A program made the translations under genes and the position numbers. DNA of 35,727 nucleotides from positions 1 through 35,727 of the forward strand of contig NZ_JAUNUG010000032.1 of NCBI RefSeq assembly GCF_030538285.1, given 5' to 3'. Under the pieces are notes generated by a model. That model was given only the letters and a program-made list of their open reading frames with translations. It was not told where the DNA came from and did not search any database. Shown here in pieces: positions 15,001 to 23,337 of the stretch; positions within the stretch are counted from its first letter, which is position 1; every line of letters starts with the position of its first letter. The stretch comes from Corynebacterium sp. Lineage in GTDB: Bacteria; Actinomycetota; Actinomycetes; Mycobacteriales; Mycobacteriaceae.

Positions 15001-16028
15001 GCCAGATCGACGCTCGACAGCTCCCCCAGGCGGGCAGCCAGCCAGGAGCCGTGGGAGGAGTCCATGTCCACGACGACGAGCAGCTGCGCCTCGTCGAGAG
15101 GCTTCGACGCATAGCGGGACTTCTCCTTGACCTCCGCGGCACGCTCCGCGATCGTCTCCAGCAGCAACGCGGCGGACTCCTCGTCGTGGGAGACGCGCCG
15201 ACGGCCGATGGGCCCGTCGAAATGCTCCTCATCGAGCAAGTGCGGCAACCACAGGGCCCACTCTGCGGACTCCCGGTCGGCCAGGGGCAGGGCGAGGTGC
15301 ATCCGGAGATCCTCCGGGGCGTGGAACACCGCCGCCTGCAGCAGCAGCGCCCGCACGGCCTCCGCCGTCACCGCGGGCGGTCCGACGAGCGAGACGACAC
15401 CCCGCGTCGGCACCGCGATGGGCAGGGCATCGATGGTGCGGGTACGGCGCAGCATCCGGTCGAGATGCGCCTGCGCGATCGGCTCGACAACCTGCATCGG
15501 ATCCCCACCGGGACGCACATCCACTCCACACGCCAGCTCGCCGGTGCCCACCCCTAGGCGGAGAACCAGGAAATCCTCATCCCCGCGCCGCCGCTCCCAC
15601 AGACGGTAGGGGTCACGCACCACATCCGTGAGCGCCGCAGGTTCCGGATTACGCAGTGCCGACTCACGCTGCTGCCCGGCCGCCCGGTCCCGGACCTCCC
15701 GCTCCTTCTCCCCGAGATGCTCCAGGAAGCGGGTCCGCTCCTCCTCCGCACGTTTACGGCTACCGGTACGGCTGCGGATGAACATACCCACGGCGGCGAG
15801 GATCATGAGGACGAACATGGCCGCCCCCACCGCCATACGGATGGGATTCCCGGAGGACATCATCATGAGGACCATGCCCGCCCCGCCGACGATGGGCATG
15901 AGCATCATGAGTGCGTTCGCACCCCCACCACCAGCACGAATGGTGGGGACCGCCGCCAGATCGACGGCATCCTCGGGCGCCACGCTGCGGTGGGCGCGGG
16001 CCGGGCGATGGATGATCCGGGTACTCAT
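12003..16028 (-). CDS. eccC: Type VII secretion FtsK/SpoIIIE ATPase EccC (fused EccCa-EccCb form)
   Basis: The start at ATG 16028 (MSTRIIHRPARAH) gives 1341 residues; longer reading would run into eccD. Two transmembrane helices at about 40-90 (ALMMLMPIVGGAGMVLMMM, AVGAAMFVLMILAAVGMFI) are followed by three FtsK-type ATPase domains. These have Walker A motifs GATGSGKS (about 502), GAPQSGKT (about 854) and GDARSGKT (about 1137). Walker B-like strands are VLFVVIDEFGEL, DVVLVVDGWATL and IYLIIDDLDMI. Only the first keeps Asp-Glu, as in characterised EccC where ATPase 1 does the main work and the others bind substrates. It is the membrane-bound motor that recognises WXG cargo. Lengths near 1300-1400 are usual for the fused form. 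It leads the minus-strand run of ESX substrate genes and is divergent from eccD. Confidence 0.95.
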   Translation of the reverse strand: MSTRIIHRPARAHRSVAPEDAVDLAAVPTIRAGGGGANALMMLMPIVGGAGMVLMMMSSGNPIRMAVGAAMFVLMILAAVGMFIRSRTGSRKRAEEERTRFLEHLGEKEREVRDRAAGQQRESALRNPEPAALTDVVRDPYRLWERRRGDEDFLVLRLGVGTGELACGVDVRPGGDPMQVVEPIAQAHLDRMLRRTRTIDALPIAVPTRGVVSLVGPPAVTAEAVRALLLQAAVFHAPEDLRMHLALPLADRESAEWALWLPHLLDEEHFDGPIGRRRVSHDEESAALLLETIAERAAEVKEKSRYASKPLDEAQLLVVVDMDSSHGSWLAARLGELSSVDLARITVLATSSVQHLEPSHVDVRVLIDAARDFRVQLLDRGEIREPKEGAEGYVERLLYGGSTGRVDAVPVSLAEAVSRVLSPLRLVEDATPEAPLEQTIGLDAMLGIGDFATYDIRKAWAPSPRENFLSVPFAIDAAGQPVTLDIKESAQGGMGPHGLCVGATGSGKSEVLRTLVLSQVVCHPPELLSLVLVDFKGGATFAGLESLPHTAAIVDNLEDGAGLVDRLHDSILGEIQRRQRVLQEAGNLANVGQYQQLRAEGKVSDPLPVLFVVIDEFGELLAAKPEFIDLFVQIGRIGRSIGIHLLLASQRLEEGRLRGLESYLSYRIGLRTFSAQESRQAIGTTAAHELPPFPGSGYLKVDPDIFQRFKAAYVSGPYQSTASRTDRELPAVPMPLELANTTEAWLSRRQEAHRTERALKQPQARSARITLDLVVSRLTPAADRTRQIWLPPLPEAAGLEAALGRLELTSDRGLVGRREALLHVPLGVKDHPLDQWQGPMILDLSGAGGNVAVLGAPQSGKTTTLRSLITALALTHTPDEVHVYVVDMGGSALSYLAELPHVGDVATRFEEDKLRRLVAEIRGFLSERERLFAAHGISSVEQMRRLHAEGRLPELPSADVVLVVDGWATLRRDAEDLADTVMELAERGLGYGIHVVVASGRWADFKLQVQAVIGTRVELVLNDPVDSSVGRAPAAALQGQPTGRALTPDSLYSQISLPTLDQPDVVRENTPSALVAAISGAWPGASAPAVRMLPEMVTYADLLQGRRGTPPGVVGIAESTLTPVRFDLDGAQRHLVIVGDARSGKTSTLRTLISEIIRERKPGEVMFGVFDMRRGLLGFVPEPFLGDYAGTRQSAEILTKGIVKELERRLPPADVTVEQLRTRSWWSGPDIYLIIDDLDMIEGSANPLRPFVPFLTQAADLGLHVILTRRSTGMSRASYDPVMQGVREAGAQGLLLSGDRQEGAIWPKVYLRELPPGRAQWVDRSGQVHMVQLAYHPGHEG

Positions 16029-16071
16029 GGAGAGCCAGCCTATCCCCCGTTTGCCAGGAGAGCATGAGAAT

Positions 16072-17475
16072 ATGACCGGCATGGCTCCGATGTTCATCCG
16101 ACTCAGCGTGGTGCGCGATGAGCGGCAGCTCGATGTCAGCCTGCCCGCGCACCGCCCCGTCATCGACTTTCTCGACGACACCATCGCCCTCCTCGACCGG
16201 CGGGAGGGTTCCTCCTCCCCCGGCGACACCGTGGCACAGGCCCACGCCTGGGCGCTGTCCTCTCCGCTGACCGGCACCATCGAACCCACCACCACCCTCG
16301 CGGAACACGGCGTCTCCGACGGGCAGCGCCTCTACCTCACCCCGCGTATCGACGCAGCCCACTCCCCCTTCGTCGACGACATCATGACCGAGATGCGCGA
16401 CACCGTCGCCGATGTGCAGTGGACCTGGTCGCGCGGAGCCCGCTCCGCCGGCCTGCTCACCGCGGGTGTGATTCTGCTGGCCCTGCTGGGAGGAGCTGCT
16501 GCCCTGCACACGCTGACCGGCGCCGCGGAGTGGACCAACACTCGGCTCATCACCACCGGCATGCTCGCCCTGGTCGGAGTGATCAGCACCGGGCTCTCCT
16601 TCTGGCGACCGCAGACGTGGCTGCGGTGGGTCGGTCTCGGACTCCCGCTGGCAGTGGCCGTCCTCGTTCTACCACTGCTCGGAGCTCTGCCCGCCACTCA
16701 GATGTGGGCCTGGTGGGTGGCCGCGGTGTCCCTGTCCGCAGTGCTGGTGCCGGCGGCTGCGGGCCGCGGACGACCCGGTGGCGGCGTCGCCGGCATGGTG
16801 GCACTGGGGCTCACAGCTCTCGTGGCTGGCGGGGCCGGGGTTGCTGTGACGCTCGGCGCCAACCCACTCGCCCTCGCAGCCTGGTCGGCCTGGGTTCCGG
16901 TGCTGATCCTGCTCGTGGCCCCGACGGCGGCGCTGTCCTCCACCGGTCTGCCCTCCCTGCTGCGCCGTCACGACGCCGGCGATGCCGTTCGGCGCGAGGA
17001 TATCCGCCGCCGGACGCTGCGCACCGAGGCACTCAATCGTGGACTGGTGTGGGCTGCCGTCGTGATGTCCGCCGCGATCATCCTCGTCCTGTCGCTTGGC
17101 CCCCACTGGCAGCAGGGACTCATCCCGGCGCTGCTGTCGGTGGTCCTGCTGCTTCGTACTCACGGCTTCGCGGACGCCCGTATCATCACGCCGCTGCTGC
17201 TCACCGGATGCGGCGGTCTGGCACTGTGCGCCGGTGCGTTCCTCGAGTGGCTGGTTCCCACAGCCGACCACTGGGCCGGGTGGTTGCTCGGCGCCGGAGT
17301 GATGCTCATCCTCATCATTGTGCTCCTCGGCGTACAGGGCCGAGAGTCGGACGAGCTGGGACAGGCACGGAGGGCAAAGGTGATCGGCGTGATCGACGCG
17401 GTGGTCTCCCTGGCCGTCATCCCCGTCATCCTCATCGCCCAGGGTGTGTTCACCTGGTACTGGGCTACGACCTGA
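16072..17475 (+). CDS. eccD: Type VII secretion integral membrane protein EccD
   Basis: The start at ATG 16072 follows CCAGGAG by 11 bases. The 467-residue product has a cytoplasmic ubiquitin-like (YukD) domain at about 1-90 (MFIRLSVVRDERQLDVSLP, TTTLAEHGVSDGQRLYL). Eleven hydrophobic helices follow from about residue 122 to the C-terminus, the EccD architecture. EccD forms the channel vestibule of the ESX membrane complex with EccB, EccC and EccE. Only 43 bases separate it from the divergent eccC start, so both promoters must overlap there or eccD is read from within eccC. It ends about 100 bases before the clpC stop, with the clpC terminator between the two genes. Confidence 0.93.
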   Translation: MTGMAPMFIRLSVVRDERQLDVSLPAHRPVIDFLDDTIALLDRREGSSSPGDTVAQAHAWALSSPLTGTIEPTTTLAEHGVSDGQRLYLTPRIDAAHSPFVDDIMTEMRDTVADVQWTWSRGARSAGLLTAGVILLALLGGAAALHTLTGAAEWTNTRLITTGMLALVGVISTGLSFWRPQTWLRWVGLGLPLAVAVLVLPLLGALPATQMWAWWVAAVSLSAVLVPAAAGRGRPGGGVAGMVALGLTALVAGGAGVAVTLGANPLALAAWSAWVPVLILLVAPTAALSSTGLPSLLRRHDAGDAVRREDIRRRTLRTEALNRGLVWAAVVMSAAIILVLSLGPHWQQGLIPALLSVVLLLRTHGFADARIITPLLLTGCGGLALCAGAFLEWLVPTADHWAGWLLGAGVMLILIIVLLGVQGRESDELGQARRAKVIGVIDAVVSLAVIPVILIAQGVFTWYWATT

Positions 17476-17525
17476 GGGGTCAGGATGGCGAAGGGCCGGG
17501 CGTGATCTTTGCGGTGGCTCAACGA

Positions 17526-17558
17526 CAAAAACGCTCCACCGGAACGTGCGGTGGAGCG
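17526..17558 (-). terminator. Intrinsic terminator of clpC
   Basis: CGCTCCACCG (17532-17541) pairs perfectly with CGGTGGAGCG (17549-17558) across a 7-base loop. On the minus strand the stem is followed directly by TTTTTG, the normal form of a rho-independent terminator, 20 bases after the clpC stop. On the plus strand no T-run follows, so it serves clpC rather than eccD. Confidence 0.88.
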
Positions 17559-17578
17559 CCCTCTATCGGCGGGTACGC

Positions 17579-20314
17579 CTAGACCTGAGGTGCGGGCTGC
17601 GCACTGCCGGCACCGGCCGGACCCTCATCCGGTCCGGTGGACAGGTCATCGGTGATCTCCGGGACGTCGGGGACGTCCGGGGTGATCGAGTCGGCCTCGA
17701 CCTCGACGTCACGCACCGCCTCCGCGGCCTCCGGGGAGATCTCCGAGAAGGTGCCCTCCGGCAGCGGCTTTGGACGCGGGGTGAAGGTGAAGGAGGCACC
17801 GTCGGTGTCCTTCGACTCCCCGTCCCAGCCGTCGACGTCGACGGTGACGATCTCGCCGGCACCGAGCTCGCCGAAGAGGATCTTCTCACTCATGGCGTCC
17901 TCGACCTCGCGCTGGATGGTGCGGCGCAGCGGGCGGGCGCCGAGGACCGGGTCGAAACCACGCTGGGCCAGGAGTGCCTTGGCCTTGTCGGTGATCTCGA
18001 TGCCCATGTCCTTGGCGGCCAGAGCCTTCTCGACGCGGCCGATGAGCAGCTCCACCATCTGGACGATCTGCTCGCGGGTGAGCTGGTGGAAGACGACGAT
18101 CTCGTCGATACGGTTGAGGAACTCCGGCCGGAAGTGCTTCTTCAGCTCGTCGTTGACCTTGTTCTTCATGCGCTCGTACTGGGCATCGGAATCCGTCTCC
18201 GCGGAACCGCTAAAGCCCATGCCGACGGCCTTCGAGATGTCCTGCGTGCCCAGGTTTGAGGTGAAGATGAGCACCGTGTTCTTGAAGTCGACGATACGGC
18301 CTTGGCCATCGGTGAGACGACCATCCTCCAGCACCTGCAGGAGGGTGTTGTAGATCTCCTTGTGGGCCTTCTCGATCTCGTCGAAAAGCACGACGGAGAA
18401 CGGCTTACGGCGCACCTTCTCGGTGAGCTGGCCACCCTCCTCATAACCGACGTAGCCGGGGGGCGCGCCGAAGAGGCGGGAGGCGGTGAAGCGGTCGTGG
18501 AACTCACCCATGTCGATCTGGATGAGGGCGTCGTCCTCACCGAAGAGGAACTCGGCCAGAGCCTTCGACAGCTCGGTCTTACCCACACCGGAGGGGCCGG
18601 CGAAGATGAAGGAACCGGAGGGACGCTTCGGATCCTTCAGGCCCGCGCGGGTACGGCGGATGGCGCGGGAGACGGCCTTGACGGCCTCGTCCTGGCCGAT
18701 GATGCGCTTGTGCAGCTCATCCTCCATGCGCAGAAGTCGGGAAGACTCCTCCTCCGTGAGCTTGAACACCGGGATGCCGGTCCAGGAACCGAGCACCTCG
18801 GCGATCTGCTCCTCGCCCACCTCGGCGATCTCCTCGAGATCACCTGAACGCCACTGCTTCTCCTTCTCCGAGCGCTCCTCACCGAGCTTGCGCTCCTTGT
18901 CGCGCAGACCCGCCGCCTTCTCGAAGTCCTGTGCGTCGATCGCGGCCTCCTTCTCGCGGCGGACATCGGCGATACGCTCGTCGATCTCGCGCAGCCCCTC
19001 CGGAGCGGTCATGCGCTTGATGCGCATGCGGGCGCCGGCCTCGTCGATGAGGTCGACGGCCTTGTCCGGCAGGAAACGGTCGTTGATGTAGCGGTCGGAG
19101 AGGTTCGCGGCGGCGGCCAGGGCACCGTCGGTGATGGACACGCGGTGGTGGGCCTCGTAGCGGTCGCGCAGACCCTTGAGGATCTCGATAGTCAGCTCGA
19201 CGGACGGCTCCGGCACCTGGACCGGCTGGAAACGACGCTCGAGTGCGGCGTCCTTCTCGATGTGCTTGCGGTACTCGTCGAGGGTTGTGGCACCGATGGT
19301 CTGCAGCTCACCGCGGGCCAGCTTCGGCTTGAGCAGTGAGGCAGCGTCGATGGCACCCTCAGCAGCACCGGCGCCTACCAGGGTGTGGATCTCGTCGATG
19401 AACAGGATGATGTCGCCGCGCTGGTTGATCTCCTTGAGGACTTTCTTCAGGCGCTCCTCGAAGTCACCGCGGTAACGGGAACCAGCGACCAGCGAACCCA
19501 GGTCGAGGGAGTAGACCTGCTTGTCCTTGAGGGTCTCCGGCACCTTGCCGTTGACGATGTCGAGTGCCAGGCCCTCGACGACGGCGGTCTTACCCACGCC
19601 GGGCTCACCGATGAGCACCGGGTTGTTCTTGGTACGACGCGAGAGCACCTGCATGATGCGCTCGATCTCCTTCTCACGGCCGACGACCGGGTCGAGTTTG
19701 CCGTCCCGGGCTGCCTGAGTGAGGTTGCGGCCGAACTGGTCGAGGACCAGCGAGTTGGAACGGTCACCGGGGCCACCCTGGCCCTGCGGGCCGCCGCGAC
19801 CGGCACCGGAACCGGCGCCGACGGGCCCACCGGCGGCCTGCTCCGGGGTTGTCTCGGGCGAGCCGCCCTGGCCACCCTCGTAGCCGGAGAGCAGCTGAAT
19901 GACCTGCTGGCGCACACGCGGCAGGTCAGCGCCGAGCTTCACCAGCACCTGGGCCGCCACACCCTCGCCCTCACGGATGAGGCCGAGCAGCAGGAACTCG
20001 GTGCCGATGTACTTGTGGCCCATCTGGAGGCCCTCCCGCAGGGACAGCTCAAGAACCTTCTTGGCCCGCGGGGTAAAAGGAATGTGGCCGGTGTGCGGCT
20101 GGGTGCCGTGGCCGATGATCTCCTCGACCTCCTGGCGCACAGCGTCCAGCGAGATGCCCATGGATTCCAGGGCCTTCGCCGCCACACCCTCACCCTCATG
20201 GATGAGGCCGAGCAGGATGTGCTCGGTGCCGATGTAATTGTGGTTGAGCAGCCGCGCTTCTTCCTGCGCCAGCACGATGACGCGGCGCGCACGGTCAGTG
20301 AACCGTTCGAACAT
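17579..20314 (-). CDS. clpC: ATP-dependent Clp protease ATP-binding subunit ClpC
   Basis: The 911-residue class I Hsp100 unfoldase feeds substrates to ClpP. It has a double Clp-N repeat at 1-150 ([29 protein letters not shown] and its repeat [16 protein letters not shown]), then a Gly-rich linker (about 155-190) unlike the compact linker of many relatives. The D1 AAA+ domain carries GEPGVGKT near 235 and [11 protein letters not shown] coiled middle segment contains a UVR-like motif ([19 protein letters not shown]). D2 has [14 protein letters not shown] near 567 and [17 protein letters not shown] loop typical of ClpP docking is present. The last ~80 residues are an acidic, proline-rich, probably disordered tail. 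It is a single gene with its own terminator. In actinobacteria clpC is commonly under ClgR control. Confidence 0.97.
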   Translation of the reverse strand: MFERFTDRARRVIVLAQEEARLLNHNYIGTEHILLGLIHEGEGVAAKALESMGISLDAVRQEVEEIIGHGTQPHTGHIPFTPRAKKVLELSLREGLQMGHKYIGTEFLLLGLIREGEGVAAQVLVKLGADLPRVRQQVIQLLSGYEGGQGGSPETTPEQAAGGPVGAGSGAGRGGPQGQGGPGDRSNSLVLDQFGRNLTQAARDGKLDPVVGREKEIERIMQVLSRRTKNNPVLIGEPGVGKTAVVEGLALDIVNGKVPETLKDKQVYSLDLGSLVAGSRYRGDFEERLKKVLKEINQRGDIILFIDEIHTLVGAGAAEGAIDAASLLKPKLARGELQTIGATTLDEYRKHIEKDAALERRFQPVQVPEPSVELTIEILKGLRDRYEAHHRVSITDGALAAAANLSDRYINDRFLPDKAVDLIDEAGARMRIKRMTAPEGLREIDERIADVRREKEAAIDAQDFEKAAGLRDKERKLGEERSEKEKQWRSGDLEEIAEVGEEQIAEVLGSWTGIPVFKLTEEESSRLLRMEDELHKRIIGQDEAVKAVSRAIRRTRAGLKDPKRPSGSFIFAGPSGVGKTELSKALAEFLFGEDDALIQIDMGEFHDRFTASRLFGAPPGYVGYEEGGQLTEKVRRKPFSVVLFDEIEKAHKEIYNTLLQVLEDGRLTDGQGRIVDFKNTVLIFTSNLGTQDISKAVGMGFSGSAETDSDAQYERMKNKVNDELKKHFRPEFLNRIDEIVVFHQLTREQIVQMVELLIGRVEKALAAKDMGIEITDKAKALLAQRGFDPVLGARPLRRTIQREVEDAMSEKILFGELGAGEIVTVDVDGWDGESKDTDGASFTFTPRPKPLPEGTFSEISPEAAEAVRDVEVEADSITPDVPDVPEITDDLSTGPDEGPAGAGSAQPAPQV

Positions 20315-20369
20315 GTCTCTACCCCTTACTTTGTTCCCTAACTTGTCACCTACTGTAACGCGCGGGGAG

Positions 20370-20393
20370 GCAAATCTATTTGCACTCCGGAGT
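20370..20393. promoter_or_regulatory. Two adjacent palindromes upstream of clpC
   Basis: GCAAATCTATTTGC (20370-20383) is a near-perfect palindrome with 6-base arms, and ACTCCGGAGT (20384-20393) abuts it. They lie 56-80 bases upstream of the clpC start and about 150 bases upstream of the divergent CAP gene. TACAGT on the minus strand (about 20352-20357) could be a clpC -10 box, placing the palindromes near -35 or above. They could be operators. I could not match them to the ClgR box with confidence. Confidence 0.4.
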
Positions 20394-20542
20394 TTCGAGT
20401 GCCAGAACGAGAGGGTCGTCGCAGGTCAGGGGCATGTACGCCTTCAGCGAACAACCCGCTTTCGGAGGGCCCGCGGACCAGGGGTTGCGCCTCGTTACCG
20501 TTCTGTTACTGTCGACGCATCCCATATCAAGGAGTTCTTATC

Positions 20543-21049
20543 TTGCGTTTCCGCCGTACCGCCACCGTCGCCCTCGCACTCGCCCTGGTCGCGCCCGCCA
20601 CGGCCGTCCACGCCACCCCGGCCACCGCCTTCCCGCTGTTCGGATCCTCCTCCCCTCTCGCTGGCCCGGCATCCAGTCAGTCCGATATCCAGGAGCAGCT
20701 CCTCACCGAGACGAACCGTTTCCGCCTCTCGCGCGGGCTCACGCCGCTGGCCGCGCACGAGACGCTTGACGACGTCGCCCAGTCCTGGTCCGAGTCCATG
20801 GCCCGGCACGGCGACATGAAACACAACCCGAGCTACCTGTCCCGCTACCCGGACTCCTGGCGTGCGGCAGCGGAGAACGTCGGCTTCTACAGCCGCGAAG
20901 TCGCCGCCCGCGACATGGTGCAGGCGTGGGTCAACTCTCCGAGCCACCGCCGGAACCTGGAGAACCCGAACTTCACCCATCTGGGCGTCGGGTGGGCCAC
21001 CAACCCCGCTGGCGAGGTGTACGCCACCCAGAACTTCGCATCCTTCTAG
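20543..21049 (+). CDS. Secreted CAP (SCP/PR-1) domain protein
   Basis: The start at TTG 20543 is chosen because AAGGAG lies 8 bases upstream and it opens a proper signal peptide (MRFRRTATVALALALVAPAT, cleavage probably after AVHA or ATA). The 168-residue product has a bacterial CAP domain at about 50-168: LLTETNRFRLSRGLTPL, LDDVAQSWSESMARHGDMKH, ENVGFYS, AWVNSPSHRRNLENPNFTHLGVG and YATQNFASF. The His, Glu and His residues of the CAP cavity are present. Such proteins are exported; bacterial members have been linked to envelope upkeep, but the biochemical role is mostly unknown. It is a single gene with its own terminator. Confidence 0.88.
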   Translation: MRFRRTATVALALALVAPATAVHATPATAFPLFGSSSPLAGPASSQSDIQEQLLTETNRFRLSRGLTPLAAHETLDDVAQSWSESMARHGDMKHNPSYLSRYPDSWRAAAENVGFYSREVAARDMVQAWVNSPSHRRNLENPNFTHLGVGWATNPAGEVYATQNFASF

Positions 21050-21063
21050 GACGAGCGACACCC

Positions 21064-21106
21064 AAGCCGCCGGCCCCGTGACGGGGTCGGCGGCTTTGTC
21101 TTTCTA
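21064..21106 (+). terminator. Intrinsic terminator of the CAP gene
   Basis: AAGCCGCCG-G-CCCCG (21064-21078) pairs with CGGGG-T-CGGCGGCTT (21082-21096) over a TGA loop, with one G-T wobble. It is followed by TTGTCTTTCT. It lies 15 bases after the stop codon. Confidence 0.9.
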
Positions 21107-21855
21107 TCGCCAGTATGAGCAATTCCCCTAGTTTCCCTCAGTGGAATCCTATTGCGGCACTCGATAATGGCCGGGGCGACAACTTCACAATCGATTGCGC
21201 ACTACTGAGTTTCACCCACGACGTGACACGTGCACTTTTGGGCACCTGTTAGACCTTTTCAGTGCGTGCGACCCGATCCGCAAGCCCTCAGTGCCGCCCC
21301 CACATCGGCTTTCGCCGGCCGGGGGCCGCGCAGGCCCCTCCATTGACAGTCGCGTAGCAGGCCCCGCGGACAGCCGGAACCAGCCAGGCAGAGCCCAGCA
21401 ATTCTTGAAGAATCAGTCATTATGTCAGTCCCACCCCCTCGGAAACTACGTCAACAACGTCTTAACCTGGTCTTATGAACCTACACCGAGCGAAGCTGAT
21501 TGACAGATAGTTCCACGCTCCCCCGAAAGCGGTCACCCGTTCGGCCTCTTTTGACACACGCCCCGGAGGCCGGAGAGGCGGGGGCCCGCCGCAGGTGGGG
21601 GACGATTTTCACGTTTCCATGACAAACACATCACGGACTAATAACGGCTATAGATAGCTAGACCAAATACTCCTGAGCGAGAGCGTTTCCCTGGAAACTG
21701 CCATAAGGTTCACGCCAGCGACTGAGTCGCCAGCATTGCGAAGTTCGAATGCCGGAGAAATTCCGGTTCCTTTTCGCGATGGACTTTCCCCACGACTGAA
21801 CACCTCGTGCAGACGTGAGTCCCGCCATCCAGATCGAATACAGGAGTTTCCACTC
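21107..21855 (+). promoter_or_regulatory. Long gene-free region upstream of the S-layer gene
   Basis: About 750 bases hold no convincing gene; the one 102-codon frame has no start signal or protein-like composition. TATAGAT at 21649-21655 is the best -10 candidate and would give a leader of about 190 bases, but the -35 in front of it is poor. Three TTGACA hexamers lie further up (near 21343, 21498 and 21550), none with a good -10 at 17 bases. A GC-rich hairpin, GGCGGGGGCCCGCC, lies near 21580. The leader ends in CAGGAG, 9 bases before the ATG. S-layer genes of the PS2 type are known for strong promoters with large upstream regions. Confidence 0.5.
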
Positions 21856-23220
21856 ATGTTCCAGAACCGCATCCGTACCGCCGCTCTCGCCGGCGCCATC
21901 GCCGTGGCCACCGGCATCTCCGGCCTGGCAACCCCCGCCTTCGCTGTCGACACCACCCAGCAGGACGGCTACAACAACCAGGACGGCTCCGCATCCGCGC
22001 CGGTCGTTGCGCAGAACATCACCGAGAACGAGCTGCGCTCCCTCACCGACGGCACCGCCGACTACCTGTACGTCTTCCAGAACGATCCGTCCTTCACCGA
22101 GATCGTCGACGAGTACATCAACCTGGGCCAGGACGGCTTCGACCCGTCCGAGCAGGCAGCTCAGAAGGCCTTCGACGACGCCCGACAGGTCGCATCCGCC
22201 GAGCTGGCCACCGCATCCGCCAACATCCAGAAGGCCCGCAACTCCGTCGCCTACGCCCTGGAGAAGGACCAGATCGCCGAGGCTGACTGGAAAGCTTTCG
22301 TCAAGGCCCTCAACGACTTCCGCGCCGTCATCAACCCGCTGATCAACGACGTCAACGACAAGAACACCCACGTTGCTCCGTACTTCCCGGTTCTGGAGAC
22401 CATCCCGGCTGCCGACGGCGCCAACGCAGTCTCCGTCTTCCGCGCCATCCAGGCTCTGCAGGCTGAGGTCAACCGCCAGTTCGAGCTGGCCGGCGACTGG
22501 AACATCGACATCCAGGACGGCCAGTACGTCAACCGCGAGCACATGATCGCTCTCGAGAACCTGAAGAACGCCGTCGACGCCGGCTACCCGGCCCTCAAGG
22601 CCGCCTACGACACCGCTGTCGCCTCCAACCGCGAGGCACAGAAGTCCGACGTCATCGTCCGTCAGCTCTACCTGGAGCGCGCCACCGCACAGCGCGACAC
22701 CCTCCGCGCTGTCGAGGCCTACTTCTCCGTCGTCGCCCGCTACATCGAGCTCTTCCAGAACAACGAGATCGTCGGCGAGACCACCCTGCGCACCCTGTAC
22801 CGCGAGGTCCTCCACAACATCTGGCACGGCATCAAGTTCAACGTCCGCGACCTGCAGGAGGCTGACGCAGCCACCCACGAGTACCACCTCGCCTGGGAGT
22901 CCGACCTGCGCGACAACGACGACGAGAAGTTCTACTTCGAGCAGAAGCTCGACTTCGCCACCAAGACCTACCTCAAGATCTTCAAGAACGGCCGCATCTG
23001 GGGCGAGGAGCTCGAGCGCGTCGAGCTCATCGACACCGGCATCAAGGCCGAGCGCGAGGCCGAGGCAGCTCGCCTTGCCGCAGAGCGCGCCGCCGTCGAG
23101 CAGGCCGAGGCTGACCGCCAGGCGCTCATCGACGCCCTCAAGGAGCTCGCCGACGCCCAGAACCCGGGCACCAACCCGGCACCGAACCCGCTCGGCTCCT
23201 CTTTCGGCTCCTCCCGCTAG
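21856..23220 (+). CDS. cspB: PS2-like (CspB) S-layer protein lacking a C-terminal hydrophobic anchor
   Basis: The 454-residue precursor begins MFQNRIRTAALAGAIAVATG and has a signal peptide cleaved after AFA (about residue 30). As I remember it, this closely resembles the start of C. glutamicum PS2. Other shared segments are DGFDPSEQAAQKAF, SVAYALEKDQ, REAQKSDVIVRQLYLERA, TTLRTLYREVLHNI and YHLAWESDLRDND. The mature protein is Ala/Glu/Asp-rich and mostly helical. PS2 normally has about 490-515 residues and is held in the mycomembrane by a hydrophobic C-terminal segment. Here the chain ends in an Ala/Glu coiled region and NPGTNPAPNPLGSSFGSSR with no hydrophobic stretch. Codon use is extremely biased towards C-ending codons, a sign of very high expression. 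Two hairpins follow the stop. Confidence 0.88.
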   Translation: MFQNRIRTAALAGAIAVATGISGLATPAFAVDTTQQDGYNNQDGSASAPVVAQNITENELRSLTDGTADYLYVFQNDPSFTEIVDEYINLGQDGFDPSEQAAQKAFDDARQVASAELATASANIQKARNSVAYALEKDQIAEADWKAFVKALNDFRAVINPLINDVNDKNTHVAPYFPVLETIPAADGANAVSVFRAIQALQAEVNRQFELAGDWNIDIQDGQYVNREHMIALENLKNAVDAGYPALKAAYDTAVASNREAQKSDVIVRQLYLERATAQRDTLRAVEAYFSVVARYIELFQNNEIVGETTLRTLYREVLHNIWHGIKFNVRDLQEADAATHEYHLAWESDLRDNDDEKFYFEQKLDFATKTYLKIFKNGRIWGEELERVELIDTGIKAEREAEAARLAAERAAVEQAEADRQALIDALKELADAQNPGTNPAPNPLGSSFGSSR

Positions 23221-23243
23221 TCGCTCCAGTTGACTGACGCCCA

Positions 23244-23271
23244 GAATGCCCCGCCTCCCGGCGGGGCATTC
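23244..23271 (+). terminator. Strong hairpin after the S-layer gene
   Basis: GAATGCCCCGCC (23244-23255) pairs perfectly with GGCGGGGCATTC (23260-23271) over TCCC, 23 bases after the stop. No T-run follows, but a second hairpin with one lies just downstream. Stable stems of this type often protect abundant mRNAs from 3' decay. Confidence 0.7.
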
Positions 23272-23282
23272 GCGTAGGGCAC

Positions 23283-23329
23283 AAAAGAAGCCCGGACCTG
23301 ATCTCCGCGATCACGTCCGGGCTTCTTTT
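23283..23329. terminator. Bidirectional terminator between the S-layer gene and the LuxR-type gene
   Basis: AAAAGAAGCCCGGAC (23283-23297) pairs perfectly with GTCCGGGCTTCTTTT (23315-23329) over a 17-base loop that itself contains GATC/GATC. A T-run ends the stem on both strands, so it can stop both convergent transcripts. Confidence 0.88.
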
Positions 23330-23337
23330 CCGTGCCC

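Noticed and set aside
11922-15557. A 1211-codon plus-strand frame opposite eccC
   Set aside because: Its composition (Gln/Arg/Gly/His-rich) mirrors the reverse complement of the ATPase. The eccC frame has all expected motifs and explains the open frame.
16029-16295. N-terminal extension of EccC into the eccD gene
   Set aside because: The added sequence is antisense to the ubiquitin-like domain of EccD, and MSTRIIHRPAR matches the usual EccC start.
21195-21503. A 102-codon frame in the S-layer leader region
   Set aside because: Protein composition looks random, there is no Shine-Dalgarno sequence, and the frame is not needed to explain the region.
21343-21555. TTGACA hexamers as complete promoters
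   Set aside because: None has a convincing -10 box at 16-18 bases, so they are mentioned only as part of the region.
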